64,000 nt of DNA from Saccopteryx bilineata (taxonomy: Eukaryota; Chordata; Mammalia; Chiroptera; Emballonuridae): assembly GCF_036850765.1 (NCBI RefSeq), contig NC_089495.1, positions 193,891,847 to 193,955,846 of the forward strand, given 5' to 3'. The notes beneath the pieces were generated by a model. The model was not told the DNA's origin. It saw only the letters and a program-made list of their open reading frames with translations, and made no database searches. Positions 10,570 to 22,370 of the stretch are shown here, piece by piece (position 1 is the stretch's first letter; each line of letters opens with the position of its first letter). Both the position numbers and the translations under genes were made by a program.

Positions 10570-10765
10570 AGAAATCAAAATAGCTAACACTTAAAGAGCA
10601 CTTACTCTGGAACCAAGCGCTCTTGGCATATATTGGCTCATTTAATCCTAGGAAGTTCAGAAGAGATGAAGAGACTGAGGTTCAGAGTGACCTGGTGGTT
10701 AGTGCCAGAGCCGGGATTCACAACCAGGTGGTTTGGCTCCAGGGTCTGTAATCTTAACCATAGCT
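10570..10765 (+). repeat. MIR SINE
   Basis: Words 'aaagagcacttactctgg', 'ctcatttaatccta', 'gagactgaggttcagag' and 'gccgggattcacaaccagg' appear in MIR order. Confidence 0.85.
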
Positions 10766-10869
10766 TGTAAGTAAAACTGGGTCAGAATTTGAACTCAGGG
10801 CCCCTCCAGCTCCAATGTGTCCACTAAGCCACACCATCAGAGCACCGTCAGAGCACGGCTCTGTCATCT

Positions 10870-11055
10870 GCTGCTGGGGCTCAAATTCTAGCTTTGTGTC
10901 CTACCAGCTGTATGATCTTAGGCACATTCTTGACCTCTGAGCCTCACCTAGGAGGATGAAGAAAATAATAGTGCCCTTCCTGGCAGGTTATCCTACAGAT
11001 TAAGCCAGAGAAGGCATGAGCGAGTGGATGCTCAATAGAAGGTAGCTTCTTCCCA
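10870..11055 (-). repeat. MIR SINE
   Basis: Antisense MIR: 'ctcaaattctagctttgtg', 'tgatcttaggcacattctt', 'gacctctgagcctcacct' and 'tgctcaatagaaggtagc'. Confidence 0.8.
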
Positions 11056-12129
11056 CATTATTAGCATTCACACAGACAAAAGCTTGAAACCTGAATTCCC
11101 GGCAAACACTGGGAACGTCCATGAAGATCATCTGACAACCACTGGTTCCTATTGTGGCCTGATGGACAGAGTTGAGTTCTCTTACAATTTAGAGGGAGGC
11201 TTCCTCCCCGTCTCCCCCTTCTCTCCGCCTCACAATGACCTGAAATAGGAGACCAGCTTATCCTCTTGGCAGGGGCGGGCAGAGGGAAATCAGACAGTCT
11301 AACAGAATCTGGGGGGAGGAGAAAGACTTAGCTGCTCTTTCAGGAAGGCAAAGGCATGGGATTCATTTACAAAAATTTTTCTTCCCCTGTGCTGCATTGT
11401 TGCAAAACCCCGATACCCCCGCTGCTGCTTCAGAACCAGGCCAAGAGGAGCAGGAAGACAGAGGCAGTGGAAAGCCCCCGCCCTCTGGCCTTTTCCTCAG
11501 CCGGCTGCTGCCAGCGGCTTGCACCATTTGTTACCCTTGTCACCACCCCTGTCCCCAGGGGCTGAGGAGCACTGGGGGAGTGTGAGGCTGCTGGAGGGGC
11601 CTGAGAGATGACAGCTGGAAGGTGGGGGGTGGGGGTGACTTCAAAGGCTGGGAGGGATCAAAAGCAGATGGAGGGTCCCAGGCGGGTGGGCGGCTCACCT
11701 TTCCACACCCCCACTCCCCCCCCCCCCCCCCGTGAGTGCACTGGCTACCTTGGCCCAGAACAGTGGCCCTGCCTGCTGGATGGAGAGGACAGATGGCCAG
11801 TCGCTGGCCAAGGGGACGAGAGATAGGGCCAACTCCCAGCATCTTTCAGGGGCTCAGAAATCCAAATCTGCTGACAGCGATCACAGGCTTCTGGATAGAC
11901 AGCAGCTGTGGCCCAAACCTGGACATTTCTGGCTGCCTCCACCACCCCCATTTGATTTCAATTCTGAATACATTACGTCTGCTAAGTGCAAACGGGTTCT
12001 GCCCCAGTCTCCTCCACCTGGGGTGGGGGGTGGGGGTTGCTCACACCTCCTCCCTCTCCTTCATCTCTCATATCCAATTCATCACTAGGTGTCATCAGGT
12101 TTACCTCCTGAACAGCCTTGGAGCCCACT
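11056..12129. other. Unassigned GC-rich sequence with a poly(C) tract
   Basis: No gene is supported. A run of 18 C residues at about 11717-11734 follows other C clusters and could form a G-quadruplex or i-motif. Several overlapping 60-130 codon frames reflect the G+C bias only. Confidence 0.45.
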
Positions 12130-12765
12130 GACTATTCACTTCTGTGGCCATCGCCCGGGGCCAAGCCACGGCCCTCTCTGCCCTGGACAACTACTCCAGC
12201 CTCACTGCGCCCATCTCCCCGGGGCCACTGTGACCTTTGTTCTCTGTGCAGTGGCCGGGGGGACTCCTGACAACATAAATGAACCTGTCTCTCACCTTAC
12301 CCTTGCTAACAAATTCCAACTGCTTTCAATTTTTCTTAGAATGCAGCCAGGACTTCTGAACACAGCTCCGATCTGGCTTCCCCTCACTCAATGTCTCATT
12401 CCAGCACAGGACCTTTGCACATGCTGTTCCCTCAGCCTACAACACCATTCCCTCCCGCGCTCCCCTCAGAGGTTTCCGCTCCAGCATGATTTCCCCGGGC
12501 TCTCCCAGGAGGGCCCACTGCCCCACAGCAACTCCCACAGCCCCTGTCCCACCCTTTCACATAGCAGTCACTATGACAATTTTCCATGTGTTTGTAAGTT
12601 ATTGAATTGCCATCTGTCTTCCCAACCAGACTATAAACAACCTGATGGCAGGGATTCTGTCTGTTTTGTCCTCTTTTCCATTCCCCAAATCTTCTGCAGG
12701 GCCTGGCCCTGGAGAGCTGTTTAATAACCATTTGTGGAGCCATGGATGAATGTACTATGTGAATA
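12130..12765 (+). repeat. L2 LINE 3' region
   Basis: Ordered L2 text: 'gatctggcttcccctcact', 'cacaggacctttgcacatgc', 'tgttccctcagcc', 'cagactataaac' and a 3' end near 'gtttaataaccatttgtgg'. It explains a 211-codon plus-strand open frame that is not a gene. Confidence 0.8.
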
Positions 12766-13084
12766 AATGTATCCATTCAACCCCTATTTACCGAGTGCTC
12801 GCCATATGTGCTGGCCACTGCTATCGTCACCACCCCCGGTGGGACTCTCATTTACATTCCAGCTTGGCCCCTCTAGGCACGGATGTGAGACCCCTTGGTT
12901 ACTACTCTTCTTCCCAGCATTAGCCCTGTAAGTAGGACACGGGCAGACTACATGGATGTTGGATGCTACTGTCCCCAGGCCATCCCAGAAGGGACAAGTG
13001 GTCCAGAAGTTCCTGTCCAGATGACACAGGTGTTTATTAATCATGGTTATTATGCTATCAAGCTCTGCTTTGGCAAGTCTAGCC

Positions 13085-13200
13085 TTTTCCCCTGTCATAG
13101 GTTTATTTTTTCCAGCATTATTGAATATAACTGACATACTGTGCAAGTTTAAGGTGCATAATGAGATGATCTGATACATGTATACGTTGTGAAATGATCT
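13085..13200 (-). repeat. Short L1 3' fragment
   Basis: 'attattgaatataactgac' and 'taaggtgcataatgagatg' resemble antisense L1 3' UTR text. Confidence 0.5.
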
Positions 13201-14109
13201 TGGCAGCCCTGCTTTGAGCCAAGAAAGCAGGAGGAGAAAGCAGAAAAGTCCAGAGCCACTATATGGAGAAGAAAGTCATCGCTTAAAGAGGAACACAGCA
13301 GGAGCAGCGGGTTCCTGGGTTTTGGCCTCATGGGGCTTGTGGCAATAGCATTCTTTTTTTCTTTGGAGGAACGGCCTTACCCAACCCCGTGTGTGGCTTG
13401 CCCAAGTCCATGTGGCTTGAGTAGGGCTGACCCTGAGCCCGAGAAGTAGCGTCTCCCAAGTAGTGTTTGGCTCAGGGGTGGTGGTCACAAGTCAGTGGGG
13501 GCCAGTGAGAGGCCCAGGATGAACTGATGGAGAAGGGATGCTTTCTCCCACTGCACACGAACCTTGGAAGGTGTCTATCAGGAGCTGCTGGCAATGCACG
13601 GACATAGCCTACCTTTGGGCGACACAGTCTCAGAAAACTGTGACCCTACTCTGATAACAAGTCGCATCACATCTTTAGAATTCAGGGTGAAAGTTAGAGT
13701 AGGAATAAACTAATTACCAGTGAAATTTGGGGGCTGCTGTCACTGTAGCTGACTTCAATATCCATGGGGAGGACCCCACACGCTACAATGGTGCAGTCGC
13801 TGCCTCAACTATCTGTACCTCTCATCCCCCCATCCCATCTCCCTTACAACAGGGAAGGTGTCACTTAATAGCATTGTGGCAGCAGGGCTGGGATACATAG
13901 GGAACCATCTCCCAGATGAACAAGGTACTTCCAGTCTCCTCTCCAAGGCCATGGAGAAGGCAGATAAAGTAGGGACACAGTTGATGCTAAATTCATTCAC
14001 TGATTCATTCTCTGGGTCAGGCTGCCAATCATTTAGGATCACTGACTCTATTCATAATTGCATACCCTCCTCCCAAAAACGTCTTCTCTTTTTACTAACT
14101 TATTTCATC
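13201..14109. other. Unassigned sequence
   Basis: No exon or named repeat is recognised. A minus-strand open frame at 13809-14042 has no family resemblance. Confidence 0.35.
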
Positions 14110-14516
14110 TTTTTTTTTTTTTTTTTTTTCTTTTCATTTTTCTGAAGCTGGAAACAGGGAGAGACAGTCAGACAGACTCCCGCATGCGCCCGACCGGGAT
14201 CCACCCGGCACGCCCACCAGGGGCGGTGCTCTGCCCCCCAGGGGGCGATGCTCTGCCCATCCTGGGCGTCGCCATATTGCGACCAGAGCCACTCTAGCGC
14301 CTGAGGCAGAGGCCACAGAGCCATCCCCAGCGCCCGGGCCATCTTTGCTCCAATGGAGCCTTGGCTGCGGGAGGGGAAGAGAGAGACAGAGAGGAAAGCG
14401 CGGCGGAGGGGTGGAGAAGCAAATGGGCGCTTCTCCTGTGTGCCCTGGCCGGGAATCGAACCCGGGTCCTCCGCACGCTAGGCCGACGCTCTACCGCTGA
14501 GCCAACCGGCCAGGGC
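14110..14516 (-). mobile_element. Family A SINE, copy 5
   Basis: Full-length, with the tail as a long T run at 14110-14129 on the plus strand and the head ending 14516. T runs on both sides (14517-14532 as well) obscure the target duplication. Two CCCCTGGTGGGC-type units. Confidence 0.94.
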
Positions 14517-14529
14517 TTTTTTTTTTTTT

Positions 14530-14645
14530 TTTAAGGACAGGGACTGTTCCAGGCACTGGGGATACAGAGTCATATCAGATGGACAAGTTCCCTGTCCTCA
14601 TGAAGTCAGACATTCTAGAGTGGGACTTGCTATCCAGTCTGAGGT
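14530..14645 (-). repeat. L2 LINE 3' fragment
   Basis: Antisense L2 end: 'ttccaggcactggggataca', 'ttccctgtcctcatgaagtc' and 'acattctagagtggga'. Confidence 0.65.
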
Positions 14646-14899
14646 GGCATTCATCAGTGGGAGACCCCAGAGAGCTGGGATATAGACACCTTAGTCGCAT
14701 AGATGTGTCTCCTCGAGTTCAGAAAATAACTATATTACCTTTCCTTTCTTAAGATAAAACTTAAGAAAGTTTTTATTTAACTACCCAGGGAATAGTTCAA
14801 AACATTTGTAAATAAATTAAAAAATTTTAGATAAAATTAAAGTTGCCTTTGGCCACTATCATCCACCAGCAGTATCCACAATGACTAACAGGACGAGTA

Positions 14900-15330
14900 G
14901 CTACAGAGATTTTTTTTTTTCTGGTCATTGACACACATCCGATATATAGTATTTTATCAATGTGCTTTAATCAACGTCATTGATCTGTACATCTCGTTCT
15001 GAGATTTTTTTCACTCTAATAATAAACCATCTTGAGGCTCTTTCCATGTCATGACATGGAGAGCTAGTTTAGTCTTTTTCACCGCTGCATAATTTTCCTA
15101 CATATATCTCTATCCCAGCTCCTTTCAACCCATCCCCAGGGTTCCCAAGTTTTGTTGCTGTAACTAATGCCAAGCTGCCTAGGACATACCATCTTGGGTG
15201 CACACGCATGCGGCTCTCTAGGACTGATACCCCAAAATAAAATTGCCAGGTCTCCCTATGAAATTGTATAGGGCATTGTCAGAGTGGCTGGTCCAATTTC
15301 TATTGCCAACAGCTGGGTCCCGTCCTTACC
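14900..15330 (-). repeat. Old L1 3' UTR fragment
   Basis: Antisense L1 cues: 'gctctttccatgtcatgaca', 'ctgcataattttcctaca' and 'ccccaaaataaaattgccag'. Strongly diverged. A perfect 10-bp inverted repeat (CTTTCTTAAG / CTTAAGAAAG) lies just before it at about 14751-14776. Confidence 0.55.
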
Positions 15331-15639
15331 CTTTGCATTATTTCTATTCCCTGATCTGAAAGCTTTTATCCACACTCTCCAAGGAAGACAGAGTGGTTAT
15401 TTTAACATGTACTGCCATCTACTCCTCAGGACCATCGTTCAACCTGGTGTTCTAACGGAGCCCTGTCAGAAAGGAGACTCAGCCTGGGTCTAGAGTCTCC
15501 CACTCAGACTTGATAGATTCTCCTCATGTGGACTTGGTGCTGAAGGAAAACGGTTGATGGGAGAGTTTTATTACGCCTCCCTCATTCCTGATAGCACATA
15601 AAACAAGAGCCCTTTGTTAATCCAGTTTTGCTGTCTATG

Positions 15640-16130
15640 CGATTTTTTTTTTTAACTTTTTATTTTGATTTCATTATAGAGTCACAAGAAGTTGTAAAAA
15701 AAAAATAGTACAGAGAGGTCCTGGGTACCCTTCACTCAATTTCCCCCCAGTGATCACATCTTACAGAATGGAAGTTCAACATCAGGGGTGCAATGTGTGT
15801 CTGTGTGTAGCTCTGTGTCATTGTATCACACATGTAGATCCATGTAACCACCACTGCAATCAAGACAGAACTGTCCCATCACCACAAAGATCTCCCCTGT
15901 GCTGTCCCTTCCCAGGCACACCCTACTTTCTCCCCCCCACCCACCCACTTCACCCTTGGTAACCGCTAATCTCTCCTCCAGCTCTACGATGTCATTTTGA
16001 GAACGTTATATAAAAGGCATCATACAGTATATGGCCTCTCGAGAGTGGCCTTTTAAAAAACATGACTCAAGTTCACATGCCTGCATTTTACAATGCGTTT
16101 TTCCAATATTCACTAGGCCCACAAGAGGCA
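15640..16130 (-). repeat. Old L1 3' UTR fragment
   Basis: Antisense L1 cues: 'tacagagaggtcctgggtac', 'ccttcactcaatttcccccc', 'atcaagacagaactgtccc' and 'atataaaaggcatcatac'. Confidence 0.7.
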
Positions 16131-16849
16131 ACCTTCTGCAAAGTACCCTATGTGCGGTCGGTGACCAACCAGGACAGGACCACACACATTCTGCTGATTT
16201 CAGGTTGGGTTCAATGGGGCCCTGGAGCGAAATGCAGAACTTTATAGAACATTTCTCATGCAGAGCCATTAAAAAAAAGAAAAAGAAAAAAAATGAAAAC
16301 AACCCCAACCCACAAAACCATCAAAAACAAGGCACAAAACGAAACACCATGACCCCTGCTGTAAGGGAAGGTCTGCCCCTGCCAGTGATGGCTGCAGAAT
16401 GTCAAGGTTGCAGGCCACAGGGAGCCCCACGACCTCCCCCTGCCCAAGAGGCAGGCAAGTCAACAGCAGGCGGGAGGCTGCCCTCTCTTGGGGTGCAAAG
16501 GCTTTTTGCTTTGACTTTAGAATCCCTGACCTCAGCAGATATCACACAGGCATCGCTGCCCACCGTCTCTGTCTCTCTCCTTCTTGCTCACCCAACCGCA
16601 GCCGACTGCAATGACCGGGACCGGTTTTTAACGATCTTAAACCAGGGAGAGACTCATTCTGAGACTGCAGGGCAGGGCATTTGAATTGGAGTGAAGGGGA
16701 ATGGATGGGAGAAGAATAATGAAGACATGAGAAGAGAAACTGAATATTAGAATGTCTGCACTCTCCCCAAATCTGTATTTATGCCCCTAGGATGCCATGA
16801 CCATTACAAAACCGAACAAAAGAACAGCCCACATGCAGGGAACGCTGTC
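16131..16849. other. Unassigned sequence
   Basis: A-rich simple sequence lies at 16270-16345. A 217-codon plus-strand open frame (16031-16684) starts in the L1 fragment and crosses this A-rich tract, so it is not a gene. Confidence 0.4.
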
Positions 16850-17055
16850 AAGGAATCAGGCACCGTTTTAAAAGCTATTCATGTCTGAGCTCACGTAACC
16901 TTCCCAAAGGCCCCTATGAGAGCGGCGGAAGTCAGACCCCATTTTACAGACGAGGAAAGCAATGACCGGAAGTCGAAGGCCCTTGCCTAAAATCGACTGT
17001 AAGGGGCAGAGGTGGACTCAAAGCCAGGACGTCTGACTCCGAGTGTTCTTCTCTC
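16850..17055 (+). repeat. MIR SINE
   Basis: 'cattttacagacgaggaaag' and 'tggactcaaagccaggacg' in MIR order. Confidence 0.7.
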
Positions 17056-17179
17056 CTGCCATCTGCTACCGACAACGGCAGATGTCTCAAAATTAATCTT
17101 CCCTAATGACTGATCTCCTCTAATTACATCGTTACCCTGAGACTGAAAGGCCCATGCAGTGATTCATGAGTTTTTAAAT

Positions 17180-18150
17180 GTTTTTCTTCTTGTTTTCAGG
17201 TTGCCTCAAATTTTATGCCATTTTATACAGTGAGGTTTTTATTTTTCCTCTTTTTTTTTTTTTTTTTTTTGCTTCATGGTGGGGGGCTGAAGTTTTTATT
17301 TATTTATTTAAAGCTTTTTTTTTTTTAATGAAAAATCTTAAATATATGCCAAAGCAGATTGAATAGTAAAATAAATCGCTGAACTTGTATCACACAGATT
17401 CAATGACCTGAAGGATTTTACTGCAAGAGTCTCTTCTAAGGTAGTTTGGTTTGTTTATTTTTCTCTTTGGTGAAGTTTTAAAAACAAATTCAAACTTGAA
17501 GTCTCTTTCCTCTGCCACAATGCATTAAATAATATGGACACTTTCTATGATCACACCTGACAAAATTTATAGTAATTCCTGTGCCATCTTAAACATGGTC
17601 CCTATTCCAGCTCCCCACACCCCCAGCTATTTCCACATGGTCTTTTAAGATTGGTGTGTAAGATCTGGATCTAAACATAGCCCACGTCTTACACTTGCTC
17701 ATTTGCATTTATTTAATCTAGAATAGCCTCCCCTCCTTTCCTTTCAGACTATTGACATGTTGAAGGAACTAGGTTCGCTGCCTTGTAGAATATCTCACAT
17801 TCTGGATTGTCCTGTTTGCTTCCTCATGGTGGAGTTAACTTACTCACTATAGTTTCCACATATTTACTTTAAAATTAAATTAGGTTCACATTAACTGAAG
17901 GGGAGGGGGCAGTAATGCCTCACTGTCCTTCCCATTGCATCATGCTGGGAGGGGCACAGTCAGTGTCCAGGTGTCCCCCGTTCTACTGATACTAATAAGG
18001 GTCAGTGGGTCCACACGGCTCCACTCTCCCTCCATTTTGAAGTTCCCCATAAACCTCTGACCGAGCGGTTTCATCACTCATGGGATGAATCAATGATTTC
18101 ATGAGGGGTTTCTAAATTAAAAAAAAAAAAATTTAAAGGAAAGAGAGGAG
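17180..18150 (-). repeat. Old L1 3' region
   Basis: Antisense L1 order: 'agattggtgtgtaagatctg', 'acattctggattgtcctgtt', 'gcttcctcatggtggagtta', then 'gggtcagtgggtccacacgg'. It is the same subfamily text as at 49930-51200. Long T and A runs lie at 17251-17270 and 18119-18132. Confidence 0.65.
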
Positions 18151-18175
18151 AATATTATAAGAATAGTAACACATA

Positions 18176-18608
18176 GGCCCTGGCCGGTTGGCTCAGTGGT
18201 AGAGCGGCGGCCTGGCGTGCAGGGGTCCCGGGTTCAATTCCCGGCCAGGGCACATAGGAGAAGTGCCCATCTGCTTCTCCACCCCTCCCCCTCTCCTTCC
18301 TCTCTGTCTCTCTCTTCCCCTCCCGCAGCAAGGCTCCATTGGAGCAAAGATGGCCCGGGCGCTGGGGATGGCTCCTTGGCCTCTGCCCCAGGCACTAGAG
18401 TGGCTCTGGTCGCGACAGAGCAATGCCCCGGAGGGGCAGAGCATCGCCCCCTGGTGGGCAAAGCGTCGCCCCCTGGTGGGCGTGCCAGGTGGATCCTGGT
18501 CGGGCGCATGCGGGAGTCTGTCTGACTGTCTCTCCCCGTTTCCAACTTCAGAAAAATACAAAAAAAAAAAAAAAGTAAAAAATAAAAAAAATAAAAATAA
18601 AAAAAATA
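18176..18608 (+). mobile_element. Family A SINE, copy 6
   Basis: Full-length copy with an A-rich tail interrupted by T (18558-18608) and a perfect 14-bp duplication, AATAGTAACACATA at 18162-18175 and 18609-18622. Two CCCCTGGTGGGC units. Confidence 0.96.
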
Positions 18609-18739
18609 AATAGTAACACATATTCTCGTGAATTGCTGTCACAAATCTTTCTCCTCTGCCCTCCCCCAACCAGCCAGTGAGGGAGGCAGAGCCAGCAGGA
18701 ACCTGGAATAGTGCTGTGACTACGCAGGCGCCCTTCGGT

Positions 18740-19320
18740 GCCTAGGTGCCTGGGTCAAATCCCAGCTCTGCCACTTATGAGTGGTATGGAATCTGGCTTG
18801 ATTTCTCTGCCTCGATTTTCTCATCTTTCTCATGTGTATAAAAAAGGTGGCTCCCTGGCCCTGGCCAGTTGGCTCAGTGGTAGAGCATCGGCCTGGAGTG
18901 CAGGAGTCCCAGGTTCGATTCCCAGCCAGGGCACACAGAAGAAACGCCCATCTGCTTCTCCACCCTTCCCCCTCTCCTTCTTCTCTATCTCTCTCTTCCC
19001 CTCCCACAGCCAAGGCTCCATCAGAGCAAAGTTGGCCCGGGTGCTGAGGACAGCTCCAAACGGCCTCTGCCTCAGGCACTAGAATGGCTCCAGCCGTAAT
19101 GGAGCGACGCTCCAGATGGGCAGAGCATCGCCCCCTAGTGGGCATGCTGGGTGGATCCCGGTCAGGCGCATGCAGGAGTCTCTCTGACTGCCTCCCCACT
19201 TCTAACTTCGGAAAAAAAGAAAAATGGTGGCTTCTTCCTAGGGCTATTTTGAGGATGAAATGACTTGCTACTTGTATAGCTCCTGTAACAAAGTAGGACC
19301 AGAGTAAACTCTTTTCCCCA
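18740..19320 (-). repeat. MIR SINE split by a family A SINE
   Basis: 'gtcaaatcccagctctgcc' and 'cgattttctcatctttctc' lie left of the inserted SINE, and 'ggatgaaatgacttgcta' with 'agctcctgtaacaaag' lie right of it. Together they rebuild an antisense MIR. Confidence 0.7.
18857..19224 (+). mobile_element. Family A SINE, copy 7, older and diverged
   Basis: Complete from GGCCCTGGCC to a short A-rich tail, but with many substitutions and one CCCCTAGTGGGC unit. The duplicated flanks are imperfect (GGTGGCTCCCT near 18846, GGTGGCTTCTT near 19226). Its middle, 19031-19104, is nearly identical to an isolated block at 20368-20441. Confidence 0.92.
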
Positions 19321-19509
19321 CCTTTCCAAGTGAGAGGCCAATGTGTTAAATACATGTCCTCAGGCCCCACAGCTAATGACAGGCAGTGCTGGAATAGAAA
19401 CCTCCTTCTACTGCATTACCTCGTGTTAATGGAATGTTTTCCCACATTTTGAAAAATAATTGCAAATAATTAGGAAAAACACCTTTCGGTCATAATGATG
19501 TCTAAATGG

Positions 19510-19925
19510 CTTAACGTATAATGCCTAACCCAAGACCCCACACAACGTGGGCCCTGTGCACCCCTCTAGTCTCATCTCCTTACTCCCTCTCCTGGAGGGA
19601 TGCTGCCCTTTTTGCTATTATTCAAACCACCTCATGGTATCGCATGTGCTGTTCCTGCCGCCACAATTCCTCTTCCCCAGATCTTTTCCTGGCTCGCTCT
19701 CGCACTCCACTTAACGTGTTTTCTCAAATGCCACCTCCTCAGAAATACCTTCCCTGATCATATTATCAAACCCATTGCCCCGTCTCCTCCCCCCCCCCCC
19801 CCGCCCCCAGCCCACTTTCCATCCCCAGCTGTAGGTCGGACCGCTATGTTAAAATAGGCCGCATCTTTGTTCACTCTCTGGGGTGGGGCTTTGCATCCTT
19901 GTCATCCAGTGTGGTGTCTGTAATC
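19510..19925 (+). repeat. L2 LINE 3' region with a poly(C) tract
   Basis: L2 words 'tctcctggagggatgctgcc', 'tcaaatgccacctcctcaga' and 'aataccttccctgatca'. A C run lies at about 19790-19807. Confidence 0.7.
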
Positions 19926-20309
19926 TGCAGTAAACAATCAGCCAACAAATAGCACACCCGGTCTTACTGAGCTCTGCCCTTGGCCATGTTTAAAATCCAG
20001 CCGGAACCTGCTGGGAAAAATTAAACCCCAAAAGGGTGCATGGTGGGGCTGAAACAGGCCAAGGGGATTCCTAAACCAGGTGTGAGGCTCTGATCAGGCT
20101 GGCTCATCTGGTGATGCTTCCACGACAGCAGCACTGGAAAAACCCGCGATCTGTCATTTCTGAGGTCGCAAAAACACAGTTCCAGTAAAACAAGTCAAAA
20201 ACAAAGACCAGTAAAAGACAAAAAAAAAAATAGTAAAGAAAGACAAGGAAAAATGATTGAAACCTTATGGGAGATGTTATAAAACAGTTTTGTAGAGAGT
20301 CACAAGGAT

Positions 20310-20367
20310 TTAAGTCACACATTCATTCCATAAACACTCAGAGCACCCACGATGTGCCAGGGAACCA
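20310..20367 (-). repeat. L2 LINE 3' end, left part
   Basis: Antisense L2 terminus: 'attcattccataaacactc', 'gagcacccacgatgtgccag'. The match breaks at the copied SINE block that follows and appears to resume after 20441 with 'cccagtgggggacaaggcag'. Confidence 0.6.
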
Positions 20368-20441
20368 GTTGGCCCGGGTGCTGAGGACAGCTCCAAACGG
20401 CCTCTGCCTCAGGCTCTAGAATGGCTCCAGCCGTAATGGAG
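20368..20441 (+). repeat. Isolated 74-bp internal copy of a family A SINE
   Basis: The 74 bp match 19031-19104 of the SINE copy at 18857 at 73 positions, including many bases peculiar to that diverged copy. It has no tRNA head and no A tail. The boundaries carry AGGGAACCAG (20359-20368) and AGGGAACCCAG (20440-20450). This looks like insertion of a copied DNA patch, not a normal retroposed SINE. Confidence 0.85.
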
Positions 20442-20589
20442 GGAACCCAGTGGGGGACAAGGCAGATGGCACCACTGACCCCCAGAGGCAACTTCCTGGT
20501 CCATTTGCTTGAGGAGCATGAAACTCACTCCTGCTGGTAAAATCCAGCTAGCAGGTCCTGTTAGCTGAAGTCAGACGAGACAGAGGGAC

Positions 20590-20790
20590 ATCTCAGCCAA
20601 ATCTTCACGTTAAGAAAGGGCTCATTGTGCGCTAAGCACTACGCCGGTGCTTTCCATACAGTGGCTCATTTAATCCTCAGAAGAACCCATGAGTAACTAA
20701 TGTTGTCTTCCCCTTTGAGAAAAGAGGACACCGAGGGCCGGAAAGATGAAAGAAGGACACAGAGCCATGCAAGTGGCTGGCCCTGAACAT
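20590..20790 (+). repeat. MIR SINE
   Basis: 'ctcattgtgcgctaagcac', 'gctcatttaatcctcagaa' and 'gacaccgagggccggaaag' in MIR order. Confidence 0.75.
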
Positions 20791-20794
20791 CTTT

Positions 20795-21015
20795 CAGAGC
20801 AGAAGTTCTCAGTGAGGGGGGATTTTGTTCCCAGCAATAGCCAATAGTCACTTGGAAATATCTGGAGACATTTCGAGTTGTCACAATTCTGGAAGGGTGC
20901 TACTGGCATCAGTGGGTCGAAGTCAAGAGTGCTGTTAAACATCCTGTAAGGCACAGAATGGTCCCCACAACAAAGGAGCATCTGGCCCAAAAGGGCTAAG
21001 GTTGAGAGACCTGTC
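20795..21015 (+). repeat. MER5A-like hAT fossil
   Basis: 'gaagttctcagtgaggggg', 'atatctggagacatttcgag', 'gggtgctactggcatcagtg', 'aaacatcctgtaaggcacag' and 'aaggttgagagacctg' follow MER5A from end to end. Confidence 0.85.
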
Positions 21016-21029
21016 TTTGAGGAATGTTT

Positions 21030-21310
21030 GTCCCTTGTCACCTTGGGGGCTGTGCACAGCTCTTCCCTTTGCCCTGGTTGCTCATCCTACCTCCTTCAAC
21101 TTTAGGTTTCTGCATAAATGTCACAATGTCACTGCTTCCAGGAAGCTTTCCCTGACCACTACTGCCACCACCACCCTCCCTCACTGGATTAGTTTTCACT
21201 GTACCCTGAGCTCTGCAATTATGGTGTTAATTACCACTGCAATTAATAACTAGCTGATTATTTAGCTGTGTAATGCTCACCTCTCCTGTTAGGCTCCATA
21301 CAATAGTGAT
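21030..21310 (+). repeat. L2 LINE 3' region
   Basis: 'ctgcataaatgtcacaatg', 'ccaggaagctttccctgacc' and 'taggctccatacaat' in L2 order. Confidence 0.75.
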
Positions 21311-21520
21311 TTCTGAACACTTGACACATGGTTAGTCCAAACTGAGATGTGTCCCAACATACCCAGGATCTCAAAGACTTGATATGAAAAATAATAATAA
21401 TAAAAAATCATGCATTAGTAATTATAAAAATACTGATTATACATTCAAATGATAACACTTTTGACAATCTAGGTAAAATAAAATATATTAACATTAATTT
21501 CACTTGTTCCTTTTTATATA

Positions 21521-21701
21521 TTTTTTTTATTTATTCATTTTTACAGAGGAGAGGGAGAGAAAGAGAGAGAGAGGAGAGACAGAGAGAGAAAAGGGGGGAG
21601 GAGCTGGAAGCATCAACTCCCATATGTGCCTTGACCAGGCAAGCCCAGGGTTTCGAACCGGCGACCTCAGCATTTCCAGGTCGACGCTTTATCCACTGCA
21701 C
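21521..21701 (-). mobile_element. Short tRNA-derived SINE (family C)
   Basis: Minus-strand order: 'gtgcagtggataaagcgtcg', GGTTCGAAACC, 'ctgggcttgcctggtcaagg', 'cacatatgggagttgatgct', a CT-rich stretch and an A-rich end. Flanked by CCTTTTTATAT at 21509-21519 and 21702-21712. Shorter than families A and B, with no GC-rich body. Confidence 0.9.
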
Positions 21702-21824
21702 CCTTTTTATATTTTTTAATGTGTCTACTAGAAAATCTAAGATCACAGACGTGGCTCACATTTCTAACGCCCATTACATTTCTATTGGGCAGTGCTGCTT
21801 GAGACCTTAGTGTGTTCCACAAGG

Positions 21825-22370
21825 AGAGAGATCCTAATGGCTGTTCCCAGCAATAGCCAAGATGTGGAAGCGGCTGCAGGGCCCATCAGTAGAGGCGTGA
21901 GCAAAAAGCTGTGGTATGTACACAATGGAATACTACTCGGCCGCCAAAAAGGAGGAAATCTTACCCTTCATGACAGCATGAACGGACATGGAGAGTATTA
22001 TGCTGAGAAAAAGACAAGTACTGTATGATTTCACTTATTTCATGAAATGGAATCTATTCAATGCACAAAATAAACAAACAAAATAGAAACAGACTCAGAT
22101 ACAGAGAACAGACTGACAGCTCTGGGGAGGGGGCTGGGGAGCTGAGTGTGAAAGGTGAAGGGATTAAGCAGAAAAATCAAACAAACCAATTCCCAACTCC
22201 TAGACACAGAGTTAGTTACCGAGGGAAAGGGGGTGGGGCAGGCAGAAGAGAGTAAAGGGGGGATAAATGTGAAGGAAAGAGACTTGACTTGGGGTGGTGA
22301 ACACACAATACAATACACAGACGACGTGGTATAGAATTGTACACTTGAAACAACTGTTCCCGCTTAAAAA
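21825..22370 (+). repeat. L1 3' end (ORF2 C-terminus and 3' UTR)
   Basis: Sense L1 text: 'agcaatagccaagatgtgg', 'aatggaatactactcggccg', 'atgatttcacttatttcatg' and 'tagaattgtacacttgaaac'. The C-terminal ORF2 frame is broken. It is among the less-decayed L1 segments here. Confidence 0.85.

Noticed and set aside
12089..12724. 211-codon plus-strand open frame
   Set aside because: It coincides with an L2 3' region. The composition and lack of splice sites fit a chance frame in a G+C-rich repeat.
18193..19370. Open frames of 158 and 216 codons on the minus strand
   Set aside because: Both are translations of family A SINEs at 18176 and 18857, extended by flanking low-complexity sequence.
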